Shown here: positions 7,609 through 15,059 of the stretch, piece after piece
How positions within the stretch are numbered: position 1 is the first letter of the stretch
Layout: each line of letters opens with the position of its first letter
Assembly: GCA_043817345.1 (NCBI GenBank)
Contig: JBDRGZ010000060.1
Location: forward strand, 1-28,943
Source: CAYSXS01 sp043817345
GTDB taxonomy: Bacteria > Patescibacteriota > Patescibacteriia > UBA2196
Direction of reading: 5' to 3'
Length of the DNA: 28,943 bases
Position numbers and translations under genes: made by a program
The notes under the pieces: generated by a model
Seen by the model: the letters and a program-made list of their open reading frames with translations, nothing else
Databases searched by the model: none
Told to the model about the DNA's origin: nothing

Positions 7609-7689
7609 TTATTTCTTTGACCCACGTTTTTTCTTTTTTTTCTTTTTAGCCATCTGTTTGTCGCGGGCACGTTTAGCTGAGTTAGGCAT
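7609..7689 (-). CDS. 26-aa very basic peptide downstream of rpmA
   Basis: The minus strand reads ATG CCT AAC TCA GCT ... TAA, giving MPNSAKRARDKQMAKKKKKK followed by KRGSKK. Fifteen of 26 residues are Lys or Arg. It lies 82 bases after the rpmA stop on the same strand and ends at a terminator, so it could be the last gene of an rpmA transcript. The composition resembles small ribosomal proteins or the start of bS20-like proteins, but I cannot place it in a family. Codons such as GCC, CGC and CGT make it more GC-rich than its surroundings. It could be a true mini-protein, a remnant, or chance. Confidence 0.45.
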   Translation of the reverse strand: MPNSAKRARDKQMAKKKKKKKRGSKK

Positions 7690-7730
7690 AGTTTTTAGTT
7701 ATTTTTAAATGAGTGAATGAAATAAAAATT

Positions 7731-7780
7731 TATTTTTATTTTTGAGCGAATGCTGAAAATATTACGAAGTACTATTTTTT
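7731..7780 (-). repeat. 50-bp 3'-end repeat, copy at rpmA (inverted)
   Basis: Read on the minus strand it begins AAAAAATAGT, covering the last Lys codons and stop of rpmA, then TTCAGCATTCGCTCAAAAAT. It is the inverted partner of 7201-7250 (about 45/50 identical). Confidence 0.85.
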
Positions 7781-8056
7781 ATTCTCTATAACAGAAATAT
7801 ACTTAGTCCATTGTAAACTTCCATCAAATTTAGTTTTTTTACGTCTATAAAAATGAACTTTACCAGGTTTTATTGTAAATAAAGTGTCGTCTTTTCCTTT
7901 TGATACATTTTTACCAGGATGGAATTTTGTACCACGTTGGCGAACCAAAATAGCACCAGCTTTAGCTGTTTGTCCTTCATAAAGTTTAACACCAAGTCTT
8001 TGTGCGTTTGAATCTCGTCCTAATCTCGTAGAACTTTGGGCTTTTCTATGTGCCAT
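7772..8056 (-). CDS. rpmA: Ribosomal protein bL27
   Basis: A 94-aa protein matching bL27 over its full length: MAHRKAQSSTRLGRDSNAQR, LGVKLYEGQ, AGAILVRQRGT, FHPGKNVSKGKDDTLF and a basic end with VHFYRRKK. The N-terminal tail reaches the peptidyl-transferase centre in ribosomes. It starts directly with MAH rather than the cleavable extension seen in many Firmicutes. The usual partner rplU is not adjacent. The start codon is 8 nt after a TATACT -10 box, so the mRNA may be leaderless. Confidence 0.97.
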   Translation of the reverse strand: MAHRKAQSSTRLGRDSNAQRLGVKLYEGQTAKAGAILVRQRGTKFHPGKNVSKGKDDTLFTIKPGKVHFYRRKKTKFDGSLQWTKYISVIENKK

Positions 8057-8064
8057 ATATTTAA

Positions 8065-8070
8065 AGTATA
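8065..8070 (-). promoter_or_regulatory. -10 box of rpmA, leaderless type
   Basis: TATACT on the minus strand (8070-8065), then 8 nt (TTAAATAT) to the ATG at 8056. A possible -35 TTGTCT (8096-8091) is 20 nt away, longer than ideal, and lies in the palindrome 8089-8105. Confidence 0.5.
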
Positions 8071-8088
8071 CATTTAGTTAGTAAAAAA

Positions 8089-8105
8089 ATAGACAATATG
8101 TCTAT
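8089..8105. promoter_or_regulatory. Candidate operator palindrome between rpmA and the 248-aa gene
   Basis: A perfect inverted repeat ATAGACA-ATA-TGTCTAT at the centre of the divergent promoter region. It overlaps the -35 hexamers proposed for both directions, so a bound protein could control both genes. Function inferred from position only. Confidence 0.45.
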
Positions 8106-8118
8106 GTTCAAGTATAAT
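8090..8118 (+). promoter_or_regulatory. Promoter of the 248-aa protein gene
   Basis: TAGACA (8090-8095), 17 nt, TATAAT (8113-8118). Further overlapping TATAAT copies at 8119-8124 and 8124-8129 could shift the start of transcription closer to the ATG at 8144. Confidence 0.5.
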
Positions 8119-8143
8119 TATAATATAATACGAAAACGAAAAT

Positions 8144-8890
8144 ATGTCAAATCAAAACCATGTTCTAAAAAAGATTTTGGCATCTGTGGCTTTAATAGCC
8201 ATAGTTTTGGTTGTTTTTGTTTTTTTAATTAACAAGACAATAGTTTGGCAGAATAGTGATAATAATCCTAATCCCGAGAAAAATGTAGAAGTAAAAATTA
8301 ATCCAGATGGATTTATTGCTTCAGCAATTAAAGACAGGAGAGAAATATCAAAGATAATATATCAATTAGGAGATCAGGAAAAAACTGAAGATTTAAATTT
8401 AATGCAAGCAGTTAGTTTAATGGATAGATTAGTGGAAAATAGTAATGTATTTTTTATTGCTAGATTAGATTATAAAGAACTAGGTGTTGAATCAGAGGAG
8501 TTTGAAAATTCTTTAGACGCATATTACAATTCAGTTATAAAAAGTATTAATGTTTTAAACTCTACAGAATGGCAGAAAGTATCAGATGATAAATTTGTTA
8601 TTGTTGCTACTGTTCAAAATTCAAAAAATAAGATGTTTAATGAATTTTATACAACACTTAATAATTTAGATAAAGTTTTTGAAGAAATGGATAAATTAGT
8701 TGTAGTGGATTTGGATAAACCTTTTCAGTGTGGTTTGCCTAACACTCGTATAGTATATCTATGTGAGAACGGATATTACAAGATAATTAACTATTCAGGG
8801 TTTGAATTTTATGATGATCAAGGTCAAAAGGTTGACAATTGTAAGTGTAAAGAGATAAAATGTTTTGAAGACAATAATTTATGTAATTAA
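8144..8890 (+). CDS. Anchored or secreted protein with Cys-rich C-terminus, unknown function
   Basis: A 248-aa protein with a Lys-containing N-tail and one hydrophobic segment at about 12-29 (ILASVALIAIVLVVFVFLI), so most of it would lie outside the membrane. The outside part is mainly helical and acidic up to about residue 190. The last 55 residues hold seven cysteines (FQCGL, YLCENG, NCKCKEIKCF, NLCN), suggesting disulphides or a metal knot. No known domain recognised. The gene is followed by a dispersed repeat and then iscU. Confidence 0.75.
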   Translation: MSNQNHVLKKILASVALIAIVLVVFVFLINKTIVWQNSDNNPNPEKNVEVKINPDGFIASAIKDRREISKIIYQLGDQEKTEDLNLMQAVSLMDRLVENSNVFFIARLDYKELGVESEEFENSLDAYYNSVIKSINVLNSTEWQKVSDDKFVIVATVQNSKNKMFNEFYTTLNNLDKVFEEMDKLVVVDLDKPFQCGLPNTRIVYLCENGYYKIINYSGFEFYDDQGQKVDNCKCKEIKCFEDNNLCN

Positions 8891-8903
8891 GGTATTAAGG
8901 TAA

Positions 8904-9104
8904 TGTCATCCTGAGGAGAAGTCCCGATAGGGCGACGACGAAGGATCTGTTTGTGTAGAATAAACTTGAATTAAAAACAGTAATTTAATAAAATTAACAA
9001 ATCCAGAGTTTAAGGATTTATCAGATAAATGGTTATTTCCAGATTTATTGGAATAATAAACAGATCCTTCACTCATAACAACACTAAAGGTCGTTCAGGA
9101 TGAC
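8904..9104. repeat. Dispersed palindromic repeat copy 2, upstream of and into iscU
   Basis: Left end TGTCATCCTGAGGAG...AAGGATCTGTTT and right end AAACAGATCCTTCACT...CGTTCAGGATGAC form terminal inverted repeats around an AT-rich core. The core shares AATTAACAAATCC.GAGTTTAAGGATTTA with copy 3. Its last bases contain the ATG at 9100 of the iscU frame. Confidence 0.88.
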
Positions 9105-9513
9105 TACTAAAAAAAATATGTATTCAAATAAGGTTTTAGAACATTTTCAGAATCCACATAATCAGGGCCAAATCCCTGATGCTTCTGGTGTTGGGGAAGT
9201 TGGTAATCCTGTATGTGGAGACATGATGAAAATATATTTAAAAGTTAAATCTGATGGTTCAGATAATATTGATAACCATATTATTGAGGATATTAAGTTT
9301 GAAACACTTGGTTGCGGAGCAGCCATAGCTTCAACTTCAATGTTAACAGATTTAGTTAAAGATAAAACAATAAAAGAATCTTTAGAAATTACAAAACAAG
9401 ATGTAGCAGATTCTTTGGGTGGTTTACCAAAACCAAAAGTACATTGTTCGGTTTTAGCAGTAGATGGTCTAAAAGAGGCAGTAGAGGATTATCGTATTAA
9501 GTTGTCATCCTGA
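9100..9513 (+). CDS. iscU: Iron-sulfur cluster scaffold protein IscU/SufU type
   Basis: A scaffold of 137 aa on which Fe-S clusters are built from sulfide supplied by IscS. The three cluster ligands are visible: C39 in NPVCGD, C72 in LGCGAA and C116 in KVHCSV, plus D41. The family's own N-terminus, MYSNKVLEHFQNP, starts at the ATG at 9118; the ATG at 9100 adds six residues and lies in repeat copy 2, so the true start is uncertain. The last codons and the TGA stop (TCATCCTGA) come from repeat copy 3. Followed by nfu and iscS; no iscR, hscA or fdx nearby. Confidence 0.93.
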   Translation: MTTKKNMYSNKVLEHFQNPHNQGQIPDASGVGEVGNPVCGDMMKIYLKVKSDGSDNIDNHIIEDIKFETLGCGAAIASTSMLTDLVKDKTIKESLEITKQDVADSLGGLPKPKVHCSVLAVDGLKEAVEDYRIKLSS

Positions 9514-9687
9514 GGAGGTGTCCCGATAGGGCAACGACGAAGGAGCTGTTTGTTAAAAAGATTCTTTGTTTCATTCAGAATGACATTATAATAAAAAAGA
9601 AATTAACAAATCCTGAGTTTAAGGATTTATTAAAATAAAAAACAGATCCTTCACTCATAACGACATTAAAGGTCGTTCAGGATGACA
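9503..9687. repeat. Dispersed palindromic repeat copy 3, between iscU and nfu
   Basis: Left end TGTCATCCTGAGGAGGTG... supplies the iscU stop; right end ...GGTCGTTCAGGATGACA contains the ATG at 9682 of nfu. Same orientation as copy 2, with an extra internal end TTCAGAATGACA, suggesting a nested copy. Copies 2 and 3 thus enclose iscU as direct repeats. Confidence 0.88.
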
Positions 9688-9921
9688 TTGCTTATGATTA
9701 TAGATAAAATTAAAGCAGAACTAGAAAAAGTTCGCCCACACCTTAAAATGGACAGTGGAGATGTTGAATTTGTAGATTTTGATAAAGAAACAGGTGTATT
9801 AAAGTTACGCCTACAAGGTGCTTGTGTTGGTTGCCCAATGAGTCAGGTTACATTACAAGACGGTATTGGTAGAACAGTTAAAGAACATATACCAGAAGTT
9901 AAAGAAGTTCAAAATGTATAA
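9682..9921 (+). CDS. nfu: Nfu/NifU C-terminal domain Fe-S protein
   Basis: A 79-aa stand-alone NifU-like domain: KIKAELEKVRPHLKMDSGDV leads, then the cluster-binding GACVGCPMSQVT with C48 and C51, and the typical end DGIGRTVKEHIPEVKEV. It would carry Fe-S clusters from IscU to target proteins. The ATG at 9682 is inside repeat copy 3; a second in-frame ATG at 9694 (MIIDKIK) matches the family's N-terminus better. Both lack a Shine-Dalgarno. It ends six bases before iscS, so the two form an operon. Confidence 0.92.
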   Translation: MTLLMIIDKIKAELEKVRPHLKMDSGDVEFVDFDKETGVLKLRLQGACVGCPMSQVTLQDGIGRTVKEHIPEVKEVQNV

Positions 9922-9927
9922 GATTTT

Positions 9928-11055
9928 ATGCAAAAGATATATTTAGACAATGCAGCTACTACACAACTTGATAAAGAGGTTTTAAAAGCCATGGAACCTT
10001 TTTTTTGTGATGTGTTTGGTAATGCTTCGTCGTTACATTCTTTCGGCCAGGAGGCATCAAAAGCTATTGAAGATTCAAGAGAAAAGATTAGTAATTTTTT
10101 AAATTGTAAACCAGAAGAAGTCATATTTACATCTGGAGCAACAGAATCTAATAATATTGCTATTCAAGGAATAGTTAAAGAAGGAGATCATATTATCACA
10201 ACATCAATTGAACACCCATCCGTTTTAGAAACTTGTCAGTATCTAGAAAAGAAGGGTATGGAGGTTACATATGTTAAACCTCAGGCAGATGGAATAATCC
10301 AAGTTAAAGATGTTCAGAATGAAATAAAAGACAATACTGTCTTAGTCTCAATTATGTATGCCAATAATGAGATTGGAACCATACAGCCAATAAAGGAAAT
10401 AGGGGAGATTATTAAAGATAAAAACATAATATTTCATACAGACGCCGTGCAGACTACAAATTATCTTGATATGGACGTGGAAAAATTAAATGTTGATTTA
10501 TTGTCCCTGTCTGGTCATAAAATTTACGGACCAAAAGGTGTCGGTGTTTTGTTTGTTAAAGAAGGAACTAAAATTCAAAAAATTCAGCATGGTGGTCATC
10601 ATGAATTTAAAATTAGACCAGGAACTTTGAATGTACCAGGAATTGTTGGCCTAGGTAAAGCAATTGAATTAATTAAAGCTAGAGATAATGAGAAAATAAG
10701 GAAATTAAGAGATTATACTTGGGAATTAATTCAGAAAAAGATCAATAATGTAAAATTAAATGGAAGTTTAGAACAAAGATTAGATAATAACTTAAATGTT
10801 AGTATTGTTGGAGTAGAAGGTGAGGCATTATTGTTAGGATTTGATATGGCTGGTATAGCTGTTTCAACAGGTTCTGCTTGTTCTTCTGGGTCTTTAGAGC
10901 CATCACATGTTTTAATGTCTCTAGGGCTGTCTCACGAGGAGTCACATGGTAGTTTAAGGATTAGCTTAGGAAAAGAAAACACCCAAGATGAAATTGAGTA
11001 TTTTGTAGGGAAATTATTAGAATTGGTTGAAAAGTATAGGAAAATGGCTCCGTAA
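9928..11055 (+). CDS. iscS: Cysteine desulfurase (IscS/NifS)
   Basis: A 375-aa PLP enzyme that removes sulfur from cysteine for Fe-S cluster assembly and tRNA thiolation. It starts MQKIYLDNAATTQLDKEV, has the PLP pocket HTDAVQ and Lys198 in LSGHKIYGPKG, and the persulfide-forming Cys318 in STGSACSSGSLEPSHVL. The long loop around Cys318 is the group I (IscS/NifS) form. Length is slightly short for the family but complete. It is in one unit with nfu, and its end is only four bases from the end of the convergent pilus operon, with no clear terminator between, so the two mRNAs likely overlap. Confidence 0.96.
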   Translation: MQKIYLDNAATTQLDKEVLKAMEPFFCDVFGNASSLHSFGQEASKAIEDSREKISNFLNCKPEEVIFTSGATESNNIAIQGIVKEGDHIITTSIEHPSVLETCQYLEKKGMEVTYVKPQADGIIQVKDVQNEIKDNTVLVSIMYANNEIGTIQPIKEIGEIIKDKNIIFHTDAVQTTNYLDMDVEKLNVDLLSLSGHKIYGPKGVGVLFVKEGTKIQKIQHGGHHEFKIRPGTLNVPGIVGLGKAIELIKARDNEKIRKLRDYTWELIQKKINNVKLNGSLEQRLDNNLNVSIVGVEGEALLLGFDMAGIAVSTGSACSSGSLEPSHVLMSLGLSHEESHGSLRISLGKENTQDEIEYFVGKLLELVEKYRKMAP

Positions 11056-11059
11056 TTTA

Positions 11060-11344
11060 TTATTCTATTGTTGTCTCATCAAAACTAGAAAAAGGATTAT
11101 TTAATATTTCATCTGTTTTTAAAACAGATGATTTTTTATATTCAATATTTTTTTCAATATCATTCCATAGGTTAATATTAACAACCTCAAAAGATACTTG
11201 GCCACTTAACATATATACTATTTCCACTTGAGCAACTGTCTTGTAAAAATCATTATACAAAAAACTGATATTTAAGCCAAGGGCCAATATTATTAATGCT
11301 ATTGATATATAGTATATATATCTTGTAAGTGCGGGTAATTTCAT
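11060..11344 (-). CDS. Small single-TM protein closing the pilus operon
   Basis: A 94-aa protein with one hydrophobic segment at about 9-29 (YYISIALIILALGLNISFL) and a polar outside tail of about 65 residues. It starts three bases after pilO. By position it could be a reduced partner of PilN/PilO, as PilP is in other systems, but no sequence motif supports that name. Last gene of the leftward pilus operon. Confidence 0.65.
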   Translation of the reverse strand: MKLPALTRYIYYISIALIILALGLNISFLYNDFYKTVAQVEIVYMLSGQVSFEVVNINLWNDIEKNIEYKKSSVLKTDEILNNPFSSFDETTIE

Positions 11345-11347
11345 ATT

Positions 11348-11929
11348 TTATTTACTTATCCAATAATTTACATATCCATCAAGTATTAAACTAATGGTTG
11401 GATTTATTGGGTCTACAGATGTAGGTTCGTATCTAGTTTTACCTTGTGCGTTTTTAGAAAATCTAATTTTATCAAAATTGATATATAGGTCCAAGGCCTC
11501 AACTTCCTCTATATATTTAATTATGTCTGTATATTGACCTCTTATATTTAAAGCAATATACATTTTTTCATTATCTGTATTTTTTTCATTTTCTTTTATA
11601 TTTAATTCTTGTTTTACATTAGTTTCACTAGCAAGAGTCTCAAGTTGTGTAATTAAATTTAATTCTTGTTCCTCGTTTATAAAAATATTCTCTAATTCAC
11701 TAATTTCATTTTTAATTTTACGATATTCTTCGGTTGATCTTTTTAAACTCTGTCCTTTTAGGTATAGCTCTTCTAATTTAGTACGTTCTGCAAAAATTTG
11801 ATTACTGAGTTCGTTGATATGTTTTATAGAAGGAAGAACAATATATGCTAGTATTATAACCAAAACCAAAAGAGTAGAGACCTGGACCCCGAATGTTCTA
11901 AGTAAATTGTATATTTTTTTGTTATTCAT
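11348..11929 (-). CDS. pilO: PilO-like type IV pilus alignment subcomplex protein
   Basis: A 193-aa protein with a short cytoplasmic tail, one membrane segment (about 16-34, VSTLLVLVIILAYIVLPSI), a coiled coil of about 60 residues (ELSNQIFAERTKLEELYLKG on), then an alpha/beta domain (YIALNIRGQYTDIIKYIEEV) of the ferredoxin-like PilO type. In this family it pairs with PilN in the inner-membrane platform that couples the motor to the pilus. It overlaps pilN by eight bases. Assigned by topology and position; sequence similarity in PilO is always low. Confidence 0.8.
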   Translation of the reverse strand: MNNKKIYNLLRTFGVQVSTLLVLVIILAYIVLPSIKHINELSNQIFAERTKLEELYLKGQSLKRSTEEYRKIKNEISELENIFINEEQELNLITQLETLASETNVKQELNIKENEKNTDNEKMYIALNIRGQYTDIIKYIEEVEALDLYINFDKIRFSKNAQGKTRYEPTSVDPINPTISLILDGYVNYWISK

Positions 11930-12458
11930 CTTCTGTTGCGGTTAAACTACCGGTTAAAGAAAAATTTAAATCTTCTTGGTTTAGTAAGTTGGACAATGGG
12001 GAAGATATGTCAAAGACAATATTTGATTTTTTTAGGCTTTCTTTTAAGTTTAGAAAGTCTTGACGATATTTTGCTGTTCCAGAAATAAGGAATTTATCTT
12101 TTTCCTTATCAAATTCCATATTTGAGACTTTAACATCTTTTGGAATAATTCTATTTAGTTTAATTATTATTTCAGACCATTTAGTATATGCTCCTTGTAT
12201 TTTATTAATTTTTGTCATCCGCCTATTAATTTCAGCAACCTCTATACTAAAAGGTTGATTGTGCATACGTATTAAATTTTTTTGATTTTTAATCCTTTCA
12301 AAATCTTTGTTTAACATTTCGTGAGATATAAATATGAAGGTTGCATTAGTAAGCACAGCAAAAAGGATGAGTAGAAGTACATCTTTGACTAAAGAAAATA
12401 TTATCTCTCTAGATATCTTTTTCTTTATTTTACTTGTTGCTAAATTTAATGTAATCAT
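11922..12458 (-). CDS. pilN: PilN-like type IV pilus protein
   Basis: A 178-aa protein with an N-terminal cytoplasmic stretch MITLNLATSKIKKKISREI, akin to the INLLP motif that docks PilN to PilM, one membrane segment (about 25-47), a short coiled coil, and a domain with IIPKDVKVSNMEFDKEKDKF and LISGTAKYRQDFLNLKESLK, typical of PilN (Fimbrial assembly family). It starts nine bases after pilM. Role: inner-membrane platform of the pilus. Confidence 0.85.
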   Translation of the reverse strand: MITLNLATSKIKKKISREIIFSLVKDVLLLILFAVLTNATFIFISHEMLNKDFERIKNQKNLIRMHNQPFSIEVAEINRRMTKINKIQGAYTKWSEIIIKLNRIIPKDVKVSNMEFDKEKDKFLISGTAKYRQDFLNLKESLKKSNIVFDISSPLSNLLNQEDLNFSLTGSLTATEDE

Positions 12459-12467
12459 GTTTACTAT

Positions 12468-13595
12468 TTATATGTCTTCAATAATATGACGCAAAGATAA
12501 GCCAATTGCACTTGTTAGGCCAGCTATATGTTTTGTAGGAATTATGTTTTTCTCTAAATTTAAATTAGTTAACGGATTAGCCAATTCGACTTGGGCTTTT
12601 GTTTTTTGTTTTATAAATTCTGTTAAGCCAGTTAAATTAGATCCTCCTCCTGCAAGTAATATTTTAGTTTCTTTTAAATCAATGGGAGTCGTTCTTTTAT
12701 AGTAGTTTATATTTTTATTTATTTCATCCAACAAATTATCAAAAGGTTCTAAGATAAGATTGGCGATTTCTCCTTTTGCTTTTTTATTATCTAAACCACA
12801 AACATGTTTGGCTTTTTCTGCTTTTTCATGGCTCATATTTAGCTTCTTTGCTATTTTTTTGGTTATTCTGTTACCTGAAATTTCTAGTGTTGAAGTAAAC
12901 TGAATAGCTTTTCGGTGCCAGAAAATTAAACTAGATCTATTGGCTCCTAGATCAACAATTATTGTTAGTTGATTATTATTTGTTTTGTGTTTCTTATTCT
13001 TCCGTGTTGGTAAATTATGGAAAATTGGTTTTGTGATTTTATGGTCTTTAAAAATTGCACGAACAATTGATTGGGCTTCAATTTCTAATGCTGTTATTTT
13101 AAGTTCTGCAAAAGATAATGCTTCAACATATTGTTTCACAATATCTTTTTGTACTGCACCAACTAAAATTTTTAATGTTTCATCAGATTTACCTATTAAC
13201 TGAAAATCGTATTGTAAATCTTCTATTTCAACAGGAATATGATTAGGAAGTTCGTTGTTAATAAGGCTTTGTATTTGATCATTACTCAGTTTGCCTCTTG
13301 TTTTTGGTTTTTTAAGTTTAAGTAGTTTAATAAATGTTTTACTTTCAGGAAGAACGCTTACAACATAATTAGTACCAACCTTGCCCCTAGCCTCTTTTAC
13401 AAGCTTTTTTATTTCCATGGCCACTTTCTTTGTGTCTCGAATTTCACCGTTCTCTATTAATTCTGGATCAAGCTTAGATACTCCCCAGGCTTTAACAGCA
13501 GTTCCTTTAAAGCTTTTATCACATTCAACCAATTTTAAAGTACCATCAGAGATGTCTAAACCAAAAGAATTAAATTTTGTACTGAAAAAAGCCAT
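12468..13595 (-). CDS. pilM: PilM-like actin-fold type IV pilus protein
   Basis: A 375-aa cytoplasmic protein of the FtsA/PilM actin-like family. Seen motifs: phosphate 1 loop FGLDISDGTLKLVE, DLGANRSSLIFWHRKAIQFT with SGNRITKKIAKKL, and the adenine-binding end LLAGGGSNLTGLTEFIKQK. It would form a cytoplasmic ring that connects PilN to the ATPase PilB. A Lys/Asn-rich insertion at about 195-207 (LPTRKNKKHKTNNNQ) is unusual. It starts six bases after the PilX-like gene. Confidence 0.92.
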   Translation of the reverse strand: MAFFSTKFNSFGLDISDGTLKLVECDKSFKGTAVKAWGVSKLDPELIENGEIRDTKKVAMEIKKLVKEARGKVGTNYVVSVLPESKTFIKLLKLKKPKTRGKLSNDQIQSLINNELPNHIPVEIEDLQYDFQLIGKSDETLKILVGAVQKDIVKQYVEALSFAELKITALEIEAQSIVRAIFKDHKITKPIFHNLPTRKNKKHKTNNNQLTIIVDLGANRSSLIFWHRKAIQFTSTLEISGNRITKKIAKKLNMSHEKAEKAKHVCGLDNKKAKGEIANLILEPFDNLLDEINKNINYYKRTTPIDLKETKILLAGGGSNLTGLTEFIKQKTKAQVELANPLTNLNLEKNIIPTKHIAGLTSAIGLSLRHIIEDI

Positions 13596-13601
13596 GTTTT
13601 T

Positions 13602-15059
13602 TTATTTTTCTGTTACTTCCTCCCATTGTAGGAATTTATATTCACCATAAGTTGGGAATCCAGGAGGTGGGTTATAGTTTAAGTTGGGGTCATATGTTGT
13701 ATTGGTGTGTTCGTATCCAGAAATTGTTTGTCCGCTGCCATTGACCCAACTCCATGTCCAAACTTGATTTGTAATTATTGTTCCGTATGTTGTAATAGTG
13801 TCACGTAAATAGTATGGCCAAGGATAATAGTAATATGGTCTATATACAGAACCATTTTGAGCTAACATCGCTGCATCTATTTCCAAATCATCTGGTGCTG
13901 CATAAAGGGGAACAATTATATCTTGTTGAGCAATTAATCCTAGTACATTACTGCCATCTTTTGTTTGGTATGTTATATCGTCATTGATTATTATGGTTCT
14001 TCTATTGTTTGGCACTTCTGGTATTTTTGCAGCCACCACAGTTGTTCTGGTATTTACAATTCCGTCTACCCACACATTGTCTTCTACAAATATTATACCA
14101 CAAGTAGAAGGTATTGAATAATTGGCTTCAAAGCTTTGACGGTCAATATCCCATGATCCTCGGTGCCAGTCGCCATCCATGCCATAATACCAAACATTAT
14201 TTTTTAATTTAGTTACTTTATATACATCAACCGTGCCGTCTGCTTTAAAATTTAATCTGTAACCTAATCCTTGTTGTCGTAAATATATACCAGATGTCTC
14301 AGCGATATCTTTTAAAGCACTTAGATCTACTGTTAACATATCAAAATCTACATTTGATGTCGGGTATTCCCAAAGGTTTTGATCTTCTCCTGTTCCCCAA
14401 ACTCCGTCTTTAATTTCTGGTGGATCACATGAATGATGAGCTTGGCAAGTATATGTTTCTTTAGCTGACGTCATTAAAGAATCGTTAATACCATCCATTC
14501 GGATACCGCCATTAGAATGCACTGGTCCGTGTAGAACTTCAGTATCACCAAACCAAGCATCTGAATTAGTAATGAAAGCAAAAGAAGCCATAGAAGCTAA
14601 ACCATATTCAGCTTGTATAATTCTTTTTGTATCTGGATAGTCAGTAGACCAACCAGTTGATTTTATTGAAATAACACTAGAACAAGAAGAAGGGGCAGTA
14701 ATTTCTAAATTATATTGTCCTAAAGTGCCAGCTTCTGGATCTGTATAGTCATGAACTCCTACATCATTAAGATAATCTTCTGGGGCATGTGCTAAATGCC
14801 ATCTATAGTAGTTAATACCAGCCTCAGAGATATTTAAAGCATTGTGCCAGGCTACTTTTTGTTTAGCCAATCTATTTTGATAACTAACCATTCCAGCCAA
14901 ACCAACAGTTGTCACAGTAAAAATTGCTGTGAATACCAGCGTCATTATTAATATGGATCCTTTAATTTTAATGTCATCCTGAGCGACTTTGTTGGTCGTT
15001 AGGAGCCGAAGGATCTGTTTTTTAATATTTATTTTATTTTCTTGTTGTATATTTGACAT
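13602..15059 (-). CDS. PilX-like minor pilin-class protein, 485 aa, with repeat-derived N-terminal peptide
   Basis: Hydrophobic segment KGSILIMTLVFTAIFTVTTV (about 33-52), then the aligned helix YQNRLAKQKVAWHNALNISEAGINYYRWHL, as in PilX-type proteins of Gram-positive and CPR pili. The rest (about 90-485) is a large extracellular beta-rich domain with many aromatics and several cysteines (CQAHHSCDPPE). Residues 14-30 (KQILRLLTTNKVAQDDI) are the translation of repeat copy 4, so the cytoplasmic leader was lengthened by insertion. Start: the ATG at 15059 is the only ATG before the hydrophobic segment, although the Met in SILIM could initiate a very short form. Likely a pilus tip or surface component. 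Confidence 0.8.
   Translation of the reverse strand: MSNIQQENKINIKKQILRLLTTNKVAQDDIKIKGSILIMTLVFTAIFTVTTVGLAGMVSYQNRLAKQKVAWHNALNISEAGINYYRWHLAHAPEDYLNDVGVHDYTDPEAGTLGQYNLEITAPSSCSSVISIKSTGWSTDYPDTKRIIQAEYGLASMASFAFITNSDAWFGDTEVLHGPVHSNGGIRMDGINDSLMTSAKETYTCQAHHSCDPPEIKDGVWGTGEDQNLWEYPTSNVDFDMLTVDLSALKDIAETSGIYLRQQGLGYRLNFKADGTVDVYKVTKLKNNVWYYGMDGDWHRGSWDIDRQSFEANYSIPSTCGIIFVEDNVWVDGIVNTRTTVVAAKIPEVPNNRRTIIINDDITYQTKDGSNVLGLIAQQDIIVPLYAAPDDLEIDAAMLAQNGSVYRPYYYYPWPYYLRDTITTYGTIITNQVWTWSWVNGSGQTISGYEHTNTTYDPNLNYNPPPGFPTYGEYKFLQWEEVTEK
14972..15022. repeat. Dispersed repeat copy 4, inside the PilX-like gene
   Basis: TGTCATCCTGAGCGACTTTG...CGAAGGATCTGTTTTTT: a single left end resembling the left arm of copy 8. 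It lies in frame in the N-terminal leader of a pilin-class gene. Confidence 0.85.

Noticed and set aside
8904..9687. CRISPR-like array because similar sequences recur around iscU
   Set aside because: Only two long copies with inverted ends separated by a gene; no regular short spacers and no cas gene.
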